This document shows, piece by piece, positions 25,460-34,373 of a DNA stretch of 50,600 bases. Position numbers and translations under genes: made by a program. The notes below the pieces were generated by a model. It ran no database searches, was not told where the DNA came from, and was given only the letters and a program-made list of their open reading frames with translations. This stretch comes from Peptostreptococcus sp. MV1 (GTDB lineage: Bacteria; Bacillota; Clostridia; Peptostreptococcales; Peptostreptococcaceae). Where the stretch lies: NCBI RefSeq assembly GCF_000758885.1, contig NZ_JRNB01000083.1, positions 1-50,600 on the forward strand, in the 5' to 3' direction. Position 1 is the first letter of the stretch; every line of letters starts with the position of its first letter.

Positions 25460-27341
25460 AAAAAATAAAAACAGGTCCTCTGATATAGGCAAGAAGAATA
25501 ATAGGAGAAAAGTTAAAAGTACAGCAAAAAGTGCCAATAAAAAGTTCAAGGAAGATAAAAAAGATATAAATTTCTCTAGAACTATGAAGAGGTTACTTGA
25601 CTATACTAGGGGAGACAAGATAAATATTATAATGGTATTTATCTTCTCGATTGTATCCACTATCTTTGCCATAGTAGGCCCCAAGATAATGGGTAAGGCT
25701 ACAACTGAGATATTTAATGGCTTGGTCAGCAAGATTAAGGATGGAGGCCAGGGCATAAATTTTAATAATATACTTAAGATAGTAGTCATTCTGGCAGTCC
25801 TATACATAGTCAGCGCACTCTTCTCATATGTTCAGTCGTATATTATGAGTGGGGTTGCACAGAGAATATCTTACAGGTTGAGGGAAGAAATATCACAGAA
25901 GATAAATAGGCTACCCATGGCCTATTTTGATAAGAATAGCAAGGGAGATATTATATCAAGGGTGACAAACGATGTAGATACACTTAGTCAGACTATGAAC
26001 CAGAGTTTGATGCAGATGATCACTTCTATAGTAACAGTAGTTGGTGTATTTATAATGATGTTATCTATTAACTTTTGGATGACACTCGCAGCCCTAATAG
26101 TATTACCTTTGACCATGTTGGTTCTATCTTTGATTATCAGGAAGTCCCAGGTCTTTTTCAAGCAACAACAGAAGTACCTAGGAGACATTAATGGTAAGAT
26201 AGAAGAGACCTTCTCTGGACAAAATATAGTCAGGGGCTACAATGGTGAAAAGTTTGAGATAAATGAATTTGACTCTATTAATAGGTACCTCTATGATACA
26301 GGTTGGAAGTCACAGTTTCTGTCTAGTATCATGATGCCTATAATGAATTTTGTGGGTAATCTAGGTTATGTGATAGTATCCATCCTGGGAGGCTATATGG
26401 CAATTAATGGCAAGATAGCAGTTGGAGATATCCAGGCCTTTATCCAATATATGAGGTCCTTTACTCAACCGCTCAACCAGATAGCCCAGATAATGAATTT
26501 ACTCCAGTCTACGGCAGCAGCTGCAGACAGGATATTTGAATTTTTGGATGAGGATGAAATAGACCTATCCAAGAAGGATGTGCTCGAAAAGGAAGTAGAG
26601 GGCAATATTAGCTTTGACCACGTAAGGTTCGGCTATGATAGTGATAATATCATTATCGAGGATTTTAGTTTGGACGTGAGGGCAGGTCAGAAGATTGCAA
26701 TAGTTGGTCCTACAGGGGCTGGAAAAACGACCCTGGTAAAACTATTGATGAGATTTTACAAGCTCAATTCTGGAAAGATTAGCATAGATGGTGTGGATAT
26801 AGACACGCTTGACTTGGAAAACTATAGGAAGAATTTTGCAATGGTGCTCCAAGATACATGGCTATTCAGTGGAACCATAATGGAAAACCTAAAATACGGT
26901 AAGCTGGATGCTAGTGATGAAGAAGTTTATAAGGCTACAAAGGCTGCTCATGTTGATAGATTTATAATGACTCAGAAGCAAGGGTATGATACAATATTAA
27001 CAGAGGACTCGAAGAACATATCTCAGGGGCAAAAACAGTTACTGACAATTGCCAGGGCTATACTTTCAAACCCAAAGATATTGATTCTAGATGAAGCGAC
27101 GAGTTCTGTTGATACTAGGACAGAGGTCCTAATACAGCAGGCCATGGATAATTTGATCAAGGATAGGACTAGTTTTATCATTGCTCATAGATTGTCCACT
27201 ATTAGGGATGCTGACTTGATTTTGGTCTTGAATGAAGGGGACATAGTAGAACAGGGTAGCCATGAAGAACTCTTGGCTAAGAATGGTTTCTACAGTAGCC
27301 TATATAGGTCACAGTACGAAGAATTGGAAGGTGCTAATTGA
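25449..27341 (+). CDS. heterodimeric ABC exporter, catalytic subunit
   Basis: A 630-residue partner half of the exporter. A Lys/Asn-rich cytoplasmic tail of about 40 residues precedes six membrane helices and the ATPase domain. Walker A is GPTGAGKT with K426, Walker B ends ILDEATSSVD with catalytic E549, and the H-loop is intact (H580 in IIAHRLSTI). Its signature is ISQGQ rather than LSGGQ. With the partner's intact LSGGQ and degenerate Glu and His, this predicts one consensus and one degenerate site per dimer. The ATG overlaps the end of the first subunit by 11 bases. A PerM-family gene follows one base later. Confidence 0.93.
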   Translation: MLNRKNKNRSSDIGKKNNRRKVKSTAKSANKKFKEDKKDINFSRTMKRLLDYTRGDKINIIMVFIFSIVSTIFAIVGPKIMGKATTEIFNGLVSKIKDGGQGINFNNILKIVVILAVLYIVSALFSYVQSYIMSGVAQRISYRLREEISQKINRLPMAYFDKNSKGDIISRVTNDVDTLSQTMNQSLMQMITSIVTVVGVFIMMLSINFWMTLAALIVLPLTMLVLSLIIRKSQVFFKQQQKYLGDINGKIEETFSGQNIVRGYNGEKFEINEFDSINRYLYDTGWKSQFLSSIMMPIMNFVGNLGYVIVSILGGYMAINGKIAVGDIQAFIQYMRSFTQPLNQIAQIMNLLQSTAAAADRIFEFLDEDEIDLSKKDVLEKEVEGNISFDHVRFGYDSDNIIIEDFSLDVRAGQKIAIVGPTGAGKTTLVKLLMRFYKLNSGKISIDGVDIDTLDLENYRKNFAMVLQDTWLFSGTIMENLKYGKLDASDEEVYKATKAAHVDRFIMTQKQGYDTILTEDSKNISQGQKQLLTIARAILSNPKILILDEATSSVDTRTEVLIQQAMDNLIKDRTSFIIAHRLSTIRDADLILVLNEGDIVEQGSHEELLAKNGFYSSLYRSQYEELEGAN

Positions 27342-27342
27342 T

Positions 27343-28506
27343 ATGAAGATAGATTGGAATAGAAAATATACTACCATAGCTGTTTATGCAATAATTGTGA
27401 TTGTCTTTGGAATTTCATTTTGCTTGAGTGTGATGAAGTTTTCAAGGTTGAGTGAGCTGACGTCTACCTTTATATCGATTTTGAAACCATTTATTGTAGG
27501 CTTTTCCTTAGCCTACTTACTAAACTTCATACTGGAATTTTTAGAAGGCAAATTTATTCTGAAATTATTGCCAAATGCAGGCAAGAAGACAAGAAGATAC
27601 CTTTCAATGATTATTACATATGTTTTGGTTACAGTGTTTGTATTTTTATTCTTTAAATTCATATTTCCTCAGGTTGCAGAGAGTATAGTAAGACTAGTAA
27701 CAGATTTCCCTAATATAGTTAACCAGATTTATAACTATGTTGATAAATTTGTAAGACATATTGACCTACCACGTGCAACTAGGTTGGCTGTAAACCAGAA
27801 GGTTAATGAAATAGGTAAGTCTGCTATAGACTTTGCCACAAATTTTGTTCCTTACCTTGCTAATTTCTTTTTAAATATAGTAAAAAGTATATGGAATTTG
27901 ATTTTGGGTATAATCATATCTATTTATATATTAGCCGACAAGGAAGGTTTTTTCCACATGTGCAGTAAATTCATATTTGCCATGTTTTCTAAGGAAAGTT
28001 CTGACAATATATTAAAGGTAACTAGGCTTTCTAATGACATATTTGGCAAGTTTATTATTGGAAAAATTATAGACTCTATTATAATAGCAATAATAACCTT
28101 TATAATATTGACTATTGTAAAGATGCCTTATGTAATTCTGTTGACATTTATAATAGGTATTACAAATGTGATTCCATTCTTTGGTCCATTTATAGGAGCA
28201 ATACCATCAGTGCTTTTAGTACTGATGGTAGACCCAATAAAAGCACTATGGCTAATATTGATTATATTCTTGATTCAGCAGCTGGACGGCAATGTGATAG
28301 GACCTAAGATACTAGGAGATTCCATAGGGATTTCATCATTTTGGATCTTGTTTTCCCTATTAGTAGCTGGAAAATTCTTTGGTATAATAGGTATGGTTAT
28401 AGGAGTACCTTTGTTCGCTGTGATTTATACCATGGTTGGTGAAAGTGTAAATAACAGACTGAAAAAAAAGGGCTTGATAGGTTCTGTAGAAAATAAAAAT
28501 AAATAA
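27343..28506 (+). CDS. AI-2E/PerM family membrane protein
   Basis: A 387-residue protein of the AI-2E transporter (PerM) family with about eight membrane segments. Family-typical stretches are FIVGFSLAYLLNFILEF near the start, GIINVIPFFGPFIGAIPS-like sequence near 285 and GNVIGPKILGDSIGISSFW near 315. Some members export autoinducer-2 and others are Na+/H+ antiporters. I start at ATG 27343, one base after the exporter stop and behind GGAAGGTG. Linkage to the exporter suggests shared regulation and no more. A bidirectional hairpin follows. Confidence 0.88.
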   Translation: MKIDWNRKYTTIAVYAIIVIVFGISFCLSVMKFSRLSELTSTFISILKPFIVGFSLAYLLNFILEFLEGKFILKLLPNAGKKTRRYLSMIITYVLVTVFVFLFFKFIFPQVAESIVRLVTDFPNIVNQIYNYVDKFVRHIDLPRATRLAVNQKVNEIGKSAIDFATNFVPYLANFFLNIVKSIWNLILGIIISIYILADKEGFFHMCSKFIFAMFSKESSDNILKVTRLSNDIFGKFIIGKIIDSIIIAIITFIILTIVKMPYVILLTFIIGITNVIPFFGPFIGAIPSVLLVLMVDPIKALWLILIIFLIQQLDGNVIGPKILGDSIGISSFWILFSLLVAGKFFGIIGMVIGVPLFAVIYTMVGESVNNRLKKKGLIGSVENKNK

Positions 28507-28508
28507 AA

Positions 28509-28576
28509 ATGAAAAATATAGCTGGTCTAGAGTTTGTATATACAATATGATAAACTCTGTTCCAGCTATTTTTATT
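28509..28576. terminator. bidirectional terminator after the exporter operon
   Basis: ATAGCTGG (28518-28525) pairs with CCAGCTAT (28562-28569), enclosing AGAGTTT/AAACTCT. A-rich and T-rich flanks serve both this operon and the convergent Crp/Fnr gene. Confidence 0.8.
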
Positions 28577-28634
28577 TCTATTAAAATTAGATTATGATTA
28601 GGAGTGCAAATACTTGTTGTTAGCTGGTTTTAAA

Positions 28635-29312
28635 CTAGAGTAATTTGAATGTGTTTTTTTCGTAGTCTATTAGGCCATCATCTTTTAATCTGCTGAGCTC
28701 TCTAGAGAGTGCAGACCTATCCACACCTAAAAAGTCTGCCATATCCTTTCTAGAATAAGGTATAATGAAGATATTTTTACCCTTCTTGACCTTATTTAGC
28801 TCTAGAAAATGTAGAATTTTTTCCCTAATATTTCTCCTAGACACAATATCTATTTTTGAAAGAAGTATGAGATTTTTATCTGCAAATGTATGTAGGAGTT
28901 TGGATATAATTTCTTGCTTATCTTTTATCAGGTCCAGGTCACCTATATTTTCTATTGATAAGAGTTGTTCTGTGTTTATCAAGAGAAGAGTAGACTTCTT
29001 GTTAGTAGTCGCTGTTACAGGACTAATCTTTCTGCTAGTGAAAGAGAATACCTCAGCAAAAATTTGGTTTTCACCGACCGAGTCAATGATGTTTCGATTT
29101 CCATATTCGTCAGTTTTGGAAAGTATAACCTCACCCTCTAGCAGAATACACATATTTTGATAGTATTCACCTTCATTGAAGATGATTTGATTTTTATCAA
29201 GTTGTATAAGTTTTGAATTAAAGGAATTTAATATTTTTTCTAAAGCATCTTCGCCCAAGTGTGAGAATAGGTTTATTTTATTTAATTTTTCTAAGTACTT
29301 TTTTTCAATCAT
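28635..29312 (-). CDS. Crp/Fnr family transcription regulator
   Basis: A 225-residue regulator. A cyclic-nucleotide-binding-like beta roll (about 15-125: NQIIFNEGEYYQNMCILLEGEV) and a long dimer helix lead to a C-terminal winged helix (about 160-225: SRKDMADFLGVDRSALSRELSRL). There is no cysteine set for an iron-sulfur cluster and the cAMP pocket motif is not conserved, so the effector is unknown. The ATG has AGGAGG upstream. It is divergent from the msrAB gene across 286 bases of very AT-rich DNA, which makes msrAB a possible target. Confidence 0.9.
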   Translation of the reverse strand: MIEKKYLEKLNKINLFSHLGEDALEKILNSFNSKLIQLDKNQIIFNEGEYYQNMCILLEGEVILSKTDEYGNRNIIDSVGENQIFAEVFSFTSRKISPVTATTNKKSTLLLINTEQLLSIENIGDLDLIKDKQEIISKLLHTFADKNLILLSKIDIVSRRNIREKILHFLELNKVKKGKNIFIIPYSRKDMADFLGVDRSALSRELSRLKDDGLIDYEKNTFKLL

Positions 29313-29598
29313 ATTTACCTCCTGTGTCTTGCTTCTATATTATATATTATTTATCTACAACTAGTATGTAACTATTATATCAAATATTAGAAAAAAGATG
29401 AATAAATCTTATTTTTATTAAATTGAAATAAAAAAACAGCTAGAATAATTATCAAAAAAATATATATAGGCGGTTTATTTTGTTTTTTAAAGGATATAAA
29501 TATGAATAGAGATATTTAGATACTTAGTTATATAAAAAGGCTTGTAACCTTTGCCTAGATATATGGATTAGTTTTAGGATTAATAGGAGGAGTTTAAA

Positions 29599-30552
29599 AT
29601 GAAAGAAGTTGCTATTTTAGCAGGAGGATGCTTTTGGTGTATGGTCAAGCCGTATACATCTTATGAAGGCGTTGAAAAAGTTGTAAGTGGATATATAGGT
29701 GGACACAAGGAAAATCCAAGCTACAAGGAGGTTTGTGCTGGAGATACTGGACATTACGAGGCTATTCAGATTTTCTTTGATAATGACAAAATTACTTTTA
29801 AAGAGATACTAGACATTTTTTGGAAGCAGATAGATCCGCTAGATGGGAATGGCCAATTTGCAGATAGGGGTAGTCAGTATAGAACAGCTATATTTTATAC
29901 AAGTGATAGACAGTTTGAAGAAGCTAAAGAATCTAAAAAAAATATTGAAGACCTTTACTATGGTGGAAAGCAAATCGCAACAGAAATAATAGAGGCCAGT
30001 CAATTTTATCCTGCTGAAGACTACCATCAAAATTACTGCAAGACTAATTCCAAGCACTATAGTGTATACTACAAAAATTCAGGAAGATACAATTTTGTCA
30101 AGTCTAATTGGGATAGAAACAATTTAGGTAGGGACGATTTGAGAAAGAGGTTGAGAGACATAGAATTTGAAGTTACACAAAACGATATGACAGAGGTTCC
30201 TTTTGAAAATGAATACTTTGATAAGTTTGACAAGGGTATATATGTGGATGTTATAGATGGAAGACCCTTATTTACTTCTAAGGACAAGTTTGATTCAGGT
30301 TGTGGTTGGCCGGCATTTAATAGACCTATAAAGGATACTGTTTTGATGGAGAGAACAGACTATTCATTCGGTATGGAGAGGACTGAGGTCAGGTCGGCAG
30401 GTTCTAACTCTCATTTAGGTCATGTTTTTAAGGATAATCCAAATTCTGACACTGGTCTTAGGTATTGCATCAATTCAGCCGCCCTAAAGTTTATACCTTA
30501 TGATAAAATGGAAGAGTGTGGTTATGGTGATTACAAAAAATATCTAGACTAG
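29599..30552 (+). CDS. msrAB: peptide methionine sulfoxide reductase MsrA-MsrB fusion
   Basis: A 317-residue fusion that repairs both stereoisomers of methionine sulfoxide. The MsrA half (1-160) has GCFWC with catalytic C11, and YHQNYCKTNSKHY. The MsrB half (about 175-310) has SGCGWPAFNRP (C235, probable resolving Cys), SNSHLGHVF and the catalytic C290 in RYCINSAALKFIP. The CxxC zinc pairs of many MsrB proteins are absent. There is no signal peptide, so it works in the cytoplasm. GGAGG precedes the ATG. It probably protects this anaerobe against oxygen stress. Confidence 0.96.
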   Translation: MKEVAILAGGCFWCMVKPYTSYEGVEKVVSGYIGGHKENPSYKEVCAGDTGHYEAIQIFFDNDKITFKEILDIFWKQIDPLDGNGQFADRGSQYRTAIFYTSDRQFEEAKESKKNIEDLYYGGKQIATEIIEASQFYPAEDYHQNYCKTNSKHYSVYYKNSGRYNFVKSNWDRNNLGRDDLRKRLRDIEFEVTQNDMTEVPFENEYFDKFDKGIYVDVIDGRPLFTSKDKFDSGCGWPAFNRPIKDTVLMERTDYSFGMERTEVRSAGSNSHLGHVFKDNPNSDTGLRYCINSAALKFIPYDKMEECGYGDYKKYLD

Positions 30553-30642
30553 GTTCAGTTTTAGGTATAGGGCCTATATAAGTGCCTAGCTGTATAGAGT
30601 ATTTAGCCATACTTGCACAAAATATTTTCAAGGAGATTGTTT

Positions 30643-31950
30643 ATGTTTGAAACAGAAACTTTATATTATAAGGATAGGCATATGAGTAGGTGTCAGGCTG
30701 AATTACTATCTCTGGATGTAGATCAGGGATCTATATATATGGTCTTTGATAAGACTATTTTTTTTCCAGGAGGTGGCGGACAGGCCCAGGATAGGGGATA
30801 TATTCTAGATCCAGCTGGACTCAAGTTGGAGGTATGTGGATTTAAGGAAAGTGACAAGTTAATTTACCACAAAGTTAGATTAGCCAAGGATAGTTCTGAT
30901 TTATTATTTAAGGGTAATAAGGAAACTATTATGTCCGATGAATGCGATTACATAAGGTCTAATGTTAGTCTGGGTACTAAGTTTGATATGGTTTTGGATT
31001 GGGATCATAGGTTAGATGGTATGCAGCAACATACGGGTCAACATGTGCTGTCAGGTGTATTTTACAAGCTTTTTTCTAGGAACACCTTAGGCTTGCATAT
31101 AGGTAAGGATGTATCACAATTGGATATTGTAGGGGAATTTGACGACGAAATGGTCAAGCGTGTTGAGAGGTATGCCAATTATGTGATATCCCGTGATATG
31201 TTGGTGGATAATTATGTTTTAGATAAGGAACAAGTGGCTGAGACTCATACCAGGAGACCATTGCCAAATACAAGTGGAGATATAAGAATTTTAAAAATTG
31301 AAGACTTGGATATAAATGCGTGTTGTGGTGTTCACTGCAATACTACAGGTATGTTAAGGCTAATAAAAATCAAAAAATACTATAGACATAAGGGTAATAC
31401 TCGCTTTGAATATTTGTCGGGTGCAAGGGCCATATCATATTTGTTAGACAGGGATGACTACTTTAGTCAGATACTCCTAAAGTATGATACAAATGAAGTG
31501 AATATATTAAAAGCTCTTGGAAATTTGGAAAGTAAGAAAGATGACTTTGCAGAGAGGAACAAGATTCTTTTGGACTACTATCTAGAAACCAAGTCCAAGA
31601 AACTATTAGATGGTGCTGTAGAGAACTCAAAAGGTATCTTAGTAGTCAAGGAACAACTTGAAGAAGAGGATTGGATGGTTGAAGCTTTAGCCAAATATAT
31701 GACGAATAGGCACAAAGTTATAGTTATTTTAGCCAGTCTAAGCCAGTCTTCTGCTAGGGTATTTCTACAGATAGATAAAAAATTAGCTAAGGAAAACTCC
31801 ATAAAATTAGCTAGTGTTTTTAAAGAGTATGCTAGCTTAGCAGGTATAAAGGGTGGTGGCTCTGATTTTATGGCCCAGGGACAGGTTCTAGATAAAAAAA
31901 ATGTTGACAAATTTATAGATAAAATTTATTCTATATATATTGGTCTTTAA
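30643..31950 (+). CDS. AlaX-like alanyl-tRNA editing protein
   Basis: A 435-residue stand-alone relative of the AlaS editing part that should clear mischarged tRNA-Ala. The zinc site is H130-x3-H134 and C227-x3-H231 (CCGVH). The N-terminal part has FFPGGGGQAQDRG, and the C terminus has a DHHA1-like KGGGSDFMAQGQV. It has no aminoacylation domain. I use ATG 30643 behind AAGGAG; ten upstream residues lack support. A full AlaS with its own editing site is encoded at the start of the window, so this is a second proofreading enzyme. Confidence 0.92.
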   Translation: MFETETLYYKDRHMSRCQAELLSLDVDQGSIYMVFDKTIFFPGGGGQAQDRGYILDPAGLKLEVCGFKESDKLIYHKVRLAKDSSDLLFKGNKETIMSDECDYIRSNVSLGTKFDMVLDWDHRLDGMQQHTGQHVLSGVFYKLFSRNTLGLHIGKDVSQLDIVGEFDDEMVKRVERYANYVISRDMLVDNYVLDKEQVAETHTRRPLPNTSGDIRILKIEDLDINACCGVHCNTTGMLRLIKIKKYYRHKGNTRFEYLSGARAISYLLDRDDYFSQILLKYDTNEVNILKALGNLESKKDDFAERNKILLDYYLETKSKKLLDGAVENSKGILVVKEQLEEEDWMVEALAKYMTNRHKVIVILASLSQSSARVFLQIDKKLAKENSIKLASVFKEYASLAGIKGGGSDFMAQGQVLDKKNVDKFIDKIYSIYIGL

Positions 31951-32029
31951 TTACAGACAATAATAATTTAGATAGGTATGTAGAGCTACTTAGTATGATA
32001 GGGTATCTTTACTTTTATGGGAGGAAATA

Positions 32030-32347
32030 ATGTCAATTTCAGGATTGGTTATTTTGATTATTCTATCTTTGCTTGTGGTCCTATTCGTTATAGGCAAGGA
32101 TGGAAGAGGAGTGAATAACTATATTGTAAGAAATACGGCTGCAGTTTATAGTTTAATACTGTCTCTTTTAGCTATAATAAAGTCAAACCAGGGCATGGTT
32201 CAAGGTTTTTATATGGGACTATTGTCATTTATATTGTCACTCTTGGTACTTACTGTGTATAAGAAAAAGTACGATATATGCAGGATACTCTTGGTGATTA
32301 GTATAGTTCTGGCTACTATTGCTACATATTTTTCTTACATAAACTAA
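32030..32347 (+). CDS. small membrane protein of unknown function
   Basis: A 105-residue protein made almost wholly of membrane helices, four by eye (3-22, 36-50, 57-75, 82-102), with short polar turns (GKDGRGVNNY, KKKYDIC). GGGAGG precedes the ATG. I do not recognise the family. It ends at a stem-loop whose right arm overlaps the end of the convergent gene. Confidence 0.7.
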   Translation: MSISGLVILIILSLLVVLFVIGKDGRGVNNYIVRNTAAVYSLILSLLAIIKSNQGMVQGFYMGLLSFILSLLVLTVYKKKYDICRILLVISIVLATIATYFSYIN

Positions 32348-32399
32348 AATAAAGTAATCATGACCACCTAGTTAGGTGATTGTGATTACTTTATTTTCA
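32348..32399. terminator. bidirectional terminator overlapping a coding end
   Basis: AATAAAGTAATCA (32348-32360) pairs perfectly with TGATTACTTTATT (32383-32395), enclosing CACCT/AGGTG. The right arm includes the stop codon and last codons of the minus-strand gene ending at 32386. Confidence 0.85.
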
Positions 32400-32967
32400 T
32401 TAGTTCAAAACCATTTACTTGCAGTGACTCTATTTTTTCTGACTTTATTACGGAATCAAAATAAATCTTGTTCCTTTCATTTGGATATGTGAAATATCCG
32501 CTAGCATAAATGCTAGGTCCGTTTTTATGTATAGAAGAGGTGATCACTTCTAATTTACCATCTGTCCTTACGCTAGAAACTATTTTTTTCTTTATTAGAT
32601 TTTCGTACTTGATTGTTTCTTTTACATCAAGCTTATTGTCTATACTAGTAAATTTTGAAGGCATAGTATCATATGTCTTATAATTTACAAGCGTTTTATA
32701 TATTTTTGAGCCTGCTAAGACTACAAAAATAGTTACGATGACCAAGTATATAAAAATTACCCAGGCTGGACGAGGTTTCTTTATTAGTTTTTTGTTTTTT
32801 AGATTTCTAGTTTGTTGGTTGATTTGTTCCCTCATCCTGTTAATATCGTAGACGGTATTACCTTCGGGCATAGGTCTTGGTGGTTTATTTTGAGCCTGCT
32901 TGGATGCGTAGGCCTTCTTTTTTTCGGCAAAGTTTATAGTTTTATTATTTTTTTTATCCTTAGCCAT
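32386..32967 (-). CDS. single-pass membrane protein of unknown function
   Basis: A 193-residue protein. About 70 residues of very basic, Asn/Lys/Gln-rich cytoplasmic sequence precede one membrane helix (about 70-92, AWVIFIYLVIVTIFVVLAG) and an outside domain of about 100 residues. That outside domain ends ESLQVNGFELMKIK. The topology resembles small division proteins, but no family signature is seen. I start at ATG 32967, six bases after AGGAGGTAGAGCC; six upstream residues in the open frame precede the ribosome binding site. Divergent from the pseudokinase gene. Confidence 0.7.
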   Translation of the reverse strand: MAKDKKNNKTINFAEKKKAYASKQAQNKPPRPMPEGNTVYDINRMREQINQQTRNLKNKKLIKKPRPAWVIFIYLVIVTIFVVLAGSKIYKTLVNYKTYDTMPSKFTSIDNKLDVKETIKYENLIKKKIVSSVRTDGKLEVITSSIHKNGPSIYASGYFTYPNERNKIYFDSVIKSEKIESLQVNGFELMKIK

Positions 32968-33167
32968 GGCTCTACCTCCTGTCAAGTATCAATTAATTCT
33001 AATTATATTAAATTTGTCAAGTCAAGTCAATCTTTTAACTGAAGATAGGATAAAAATAATGCTAATTCTAAAAAATAATTTCTTAATTGGATGGTAAGCA
33101 TTAAGTAATTATGATATCATAGAATTGATAGAATATGGGTCATTGGCCCAAGAAGGTAGTGATGTAG

Positions 33168-34274
33168 ATGATATTTATAGGAAATAGATATGAAATAACT
33201 GATAGACCTGTTTATATTGAGGAAAATAAGTTATACAACGCCTATGATTCCGAGAAAAAAATTGATGTTAAGATTAAGATTATAGAAAATAATAGGTATA
33301 TAAGCTTAGACTTTATACCAAATCTAATAGATGAGAGTATGATAATTGAAGAATTGAGGTCTCCATACATATTAAAGATATTGGATGTCGGCGTTCATAG
33401 AACTGTTGATAACCTATTATATTATATAGTGTATGAAAATTTTAGGGGAGTGTCACTTACTACTCTAAATAAGGGTGCCTATCTACATATGGATGCATTG
33501 ATAAGGATAGCTACTCAGACTGTAAAGGCTCTGCAGGCGTATTATAGCTTGGGTAAAAAGCATGGCTCATTGAGGCCTGACAATATTTTGGTCAATGAAA
33601 GGTACGAGATAAAGATAGCCGATTTTGGTATTACAGAGGCCAACAAGGGGACAAATGTCAGGTGTTCAGGCAACCTAAAATACCTGTCACCATCTCAGCT
33701 TAGCATAGATTTTACGGATATAAAGACAGACCTATACTGTCTAGGTGTAATCTTGTATGAGTCGGTTTTTAAAAAGTTCCCATTCAACGACGCTCATACA
33801 GAAAAACAATTGATAAAGTCTATTGATAAGGGGGTTATTTGGGCCAAGATTAATACTAATGGCCTGAATAAGGACTTTGTTGATATAATAAAACGCCTCT
33901 TAGAGAGAAACGACAACTTGTGCTATAAAAATTACAATGAAGTTCTTTTGGGCTTGAGTCATTTTATGTACAAGACTTCTAAAATAGATATTCAGGCTAT
34001 AAGAGAAGAAGAGGAAAAACCCCATTTAGAATCTGTTTTACATAAAACAGGTCGTGTGAGTCCGGATGATTTTTACAAGACTAGGCAAATGTACTTATCT
34101 GATATACACAAGGAATTGGACAACAAGAGTATAGATGATATGAAGATTGTCAAAAACGGGCAAGCTGACAAGAAAGATTATAATAAAAAGGACAGAAAAA
34201 AGACATCCCTACTTGTCATAGTGATAATTCTAATTGTCATGATGATTTTGCCATTTATTAATATGTTTTTATAA
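33168..34274 (+). CDS. tail-anchored Ser/Thr kinase-fold protein, probable pseudokinase
   Basis: A 368-residue protein with a kinase fold (about 5-275), a charged linker and a C-terminal membrane helix (about 346-367), no PASTA repeats. VKIK (35-37) fits the ATP lysine and DFG (152-154) is kept. The catalytic loop reads H132-G-S-L-R-P-D-N139 where active kinases have HRDLKPEN, so the catalytic Asp is Ser and the following Lys is Arg. The N-terminal glycine loop is missing and SPEQ has become SPSQ. It should not phosphorylate by the usual route but may still bind nucleotide or act as a scaffold. It stands alone between a divergent gene and a terminator. Confidence 0.82.
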   Translation: MIFIGNRYEITDRPVYIEENKLYNAYDSEKKIDVKIKIIENNRYISLDFIPNLIDESMIIEELRSPYILKILDVGVHRTVDNLLYYIVYENFRGVSLTTLNKGAYLHMDALIRIATQTVKALQAYYSLGKKHGSLRPDNILVNERYEIKIADFGITEANKGTNVRCSGNLKYLSPSQLSIDFTDIKTDLYCLGVILYESVFKKFPFNDAHTEKQLIKSIDKGVIWAKINTNGLNKDFVDIIKRLLERNDNLCYKNYNEVLLGLSHFMYKTSKIDIQAIREEEEKPHLESVLHKTGRVSPDDFYKTRQMYLSDIHKELDNKSIDDMKIVKNGQADKKDYNKKDRKKTSLLVIVIILIVMMILPFINMFL

Positions 34275-34279
34275 GAATT

Positions 34280-34306
34280 AGCCCATGCATAAAGCCTGGG
34301 CTTTTT
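34280..34306 (+). terminator. terminator after the pseudokinase gene
   Basis: AGCCCA (34280-34285) pairs with TGGGCT (34297-34302), followed by a T-run. Confidence 0.8.
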
Positions 34307-34328
34307 ATTCGTAAAATTCTTTCTTATA

Positions 34329-34337
34329 TGGTATAAT
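34329..34337 (+). promoter_or_regulatory. extended -10 promoter of the xseA operon
   Basis: TGGTATAAT lies 37 bases before xseA, directly after a terminator, and probably drives the long gene run to about 46330. No clear -35 box. Confidence 0.55.
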
Positions 34338-34373
34338 GTAATTTAGCATATTATGCGATTTGGTGGTGATTAA

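Noticed and set aside
29313-29598. 286-base AT-rich gap before msrAB searched for a small gene or RNA
   Set aside because: No ORF with a ribosome binding site and no stable hairpin; it is probably just the two divergent promoters, which could not be placed with confidence.
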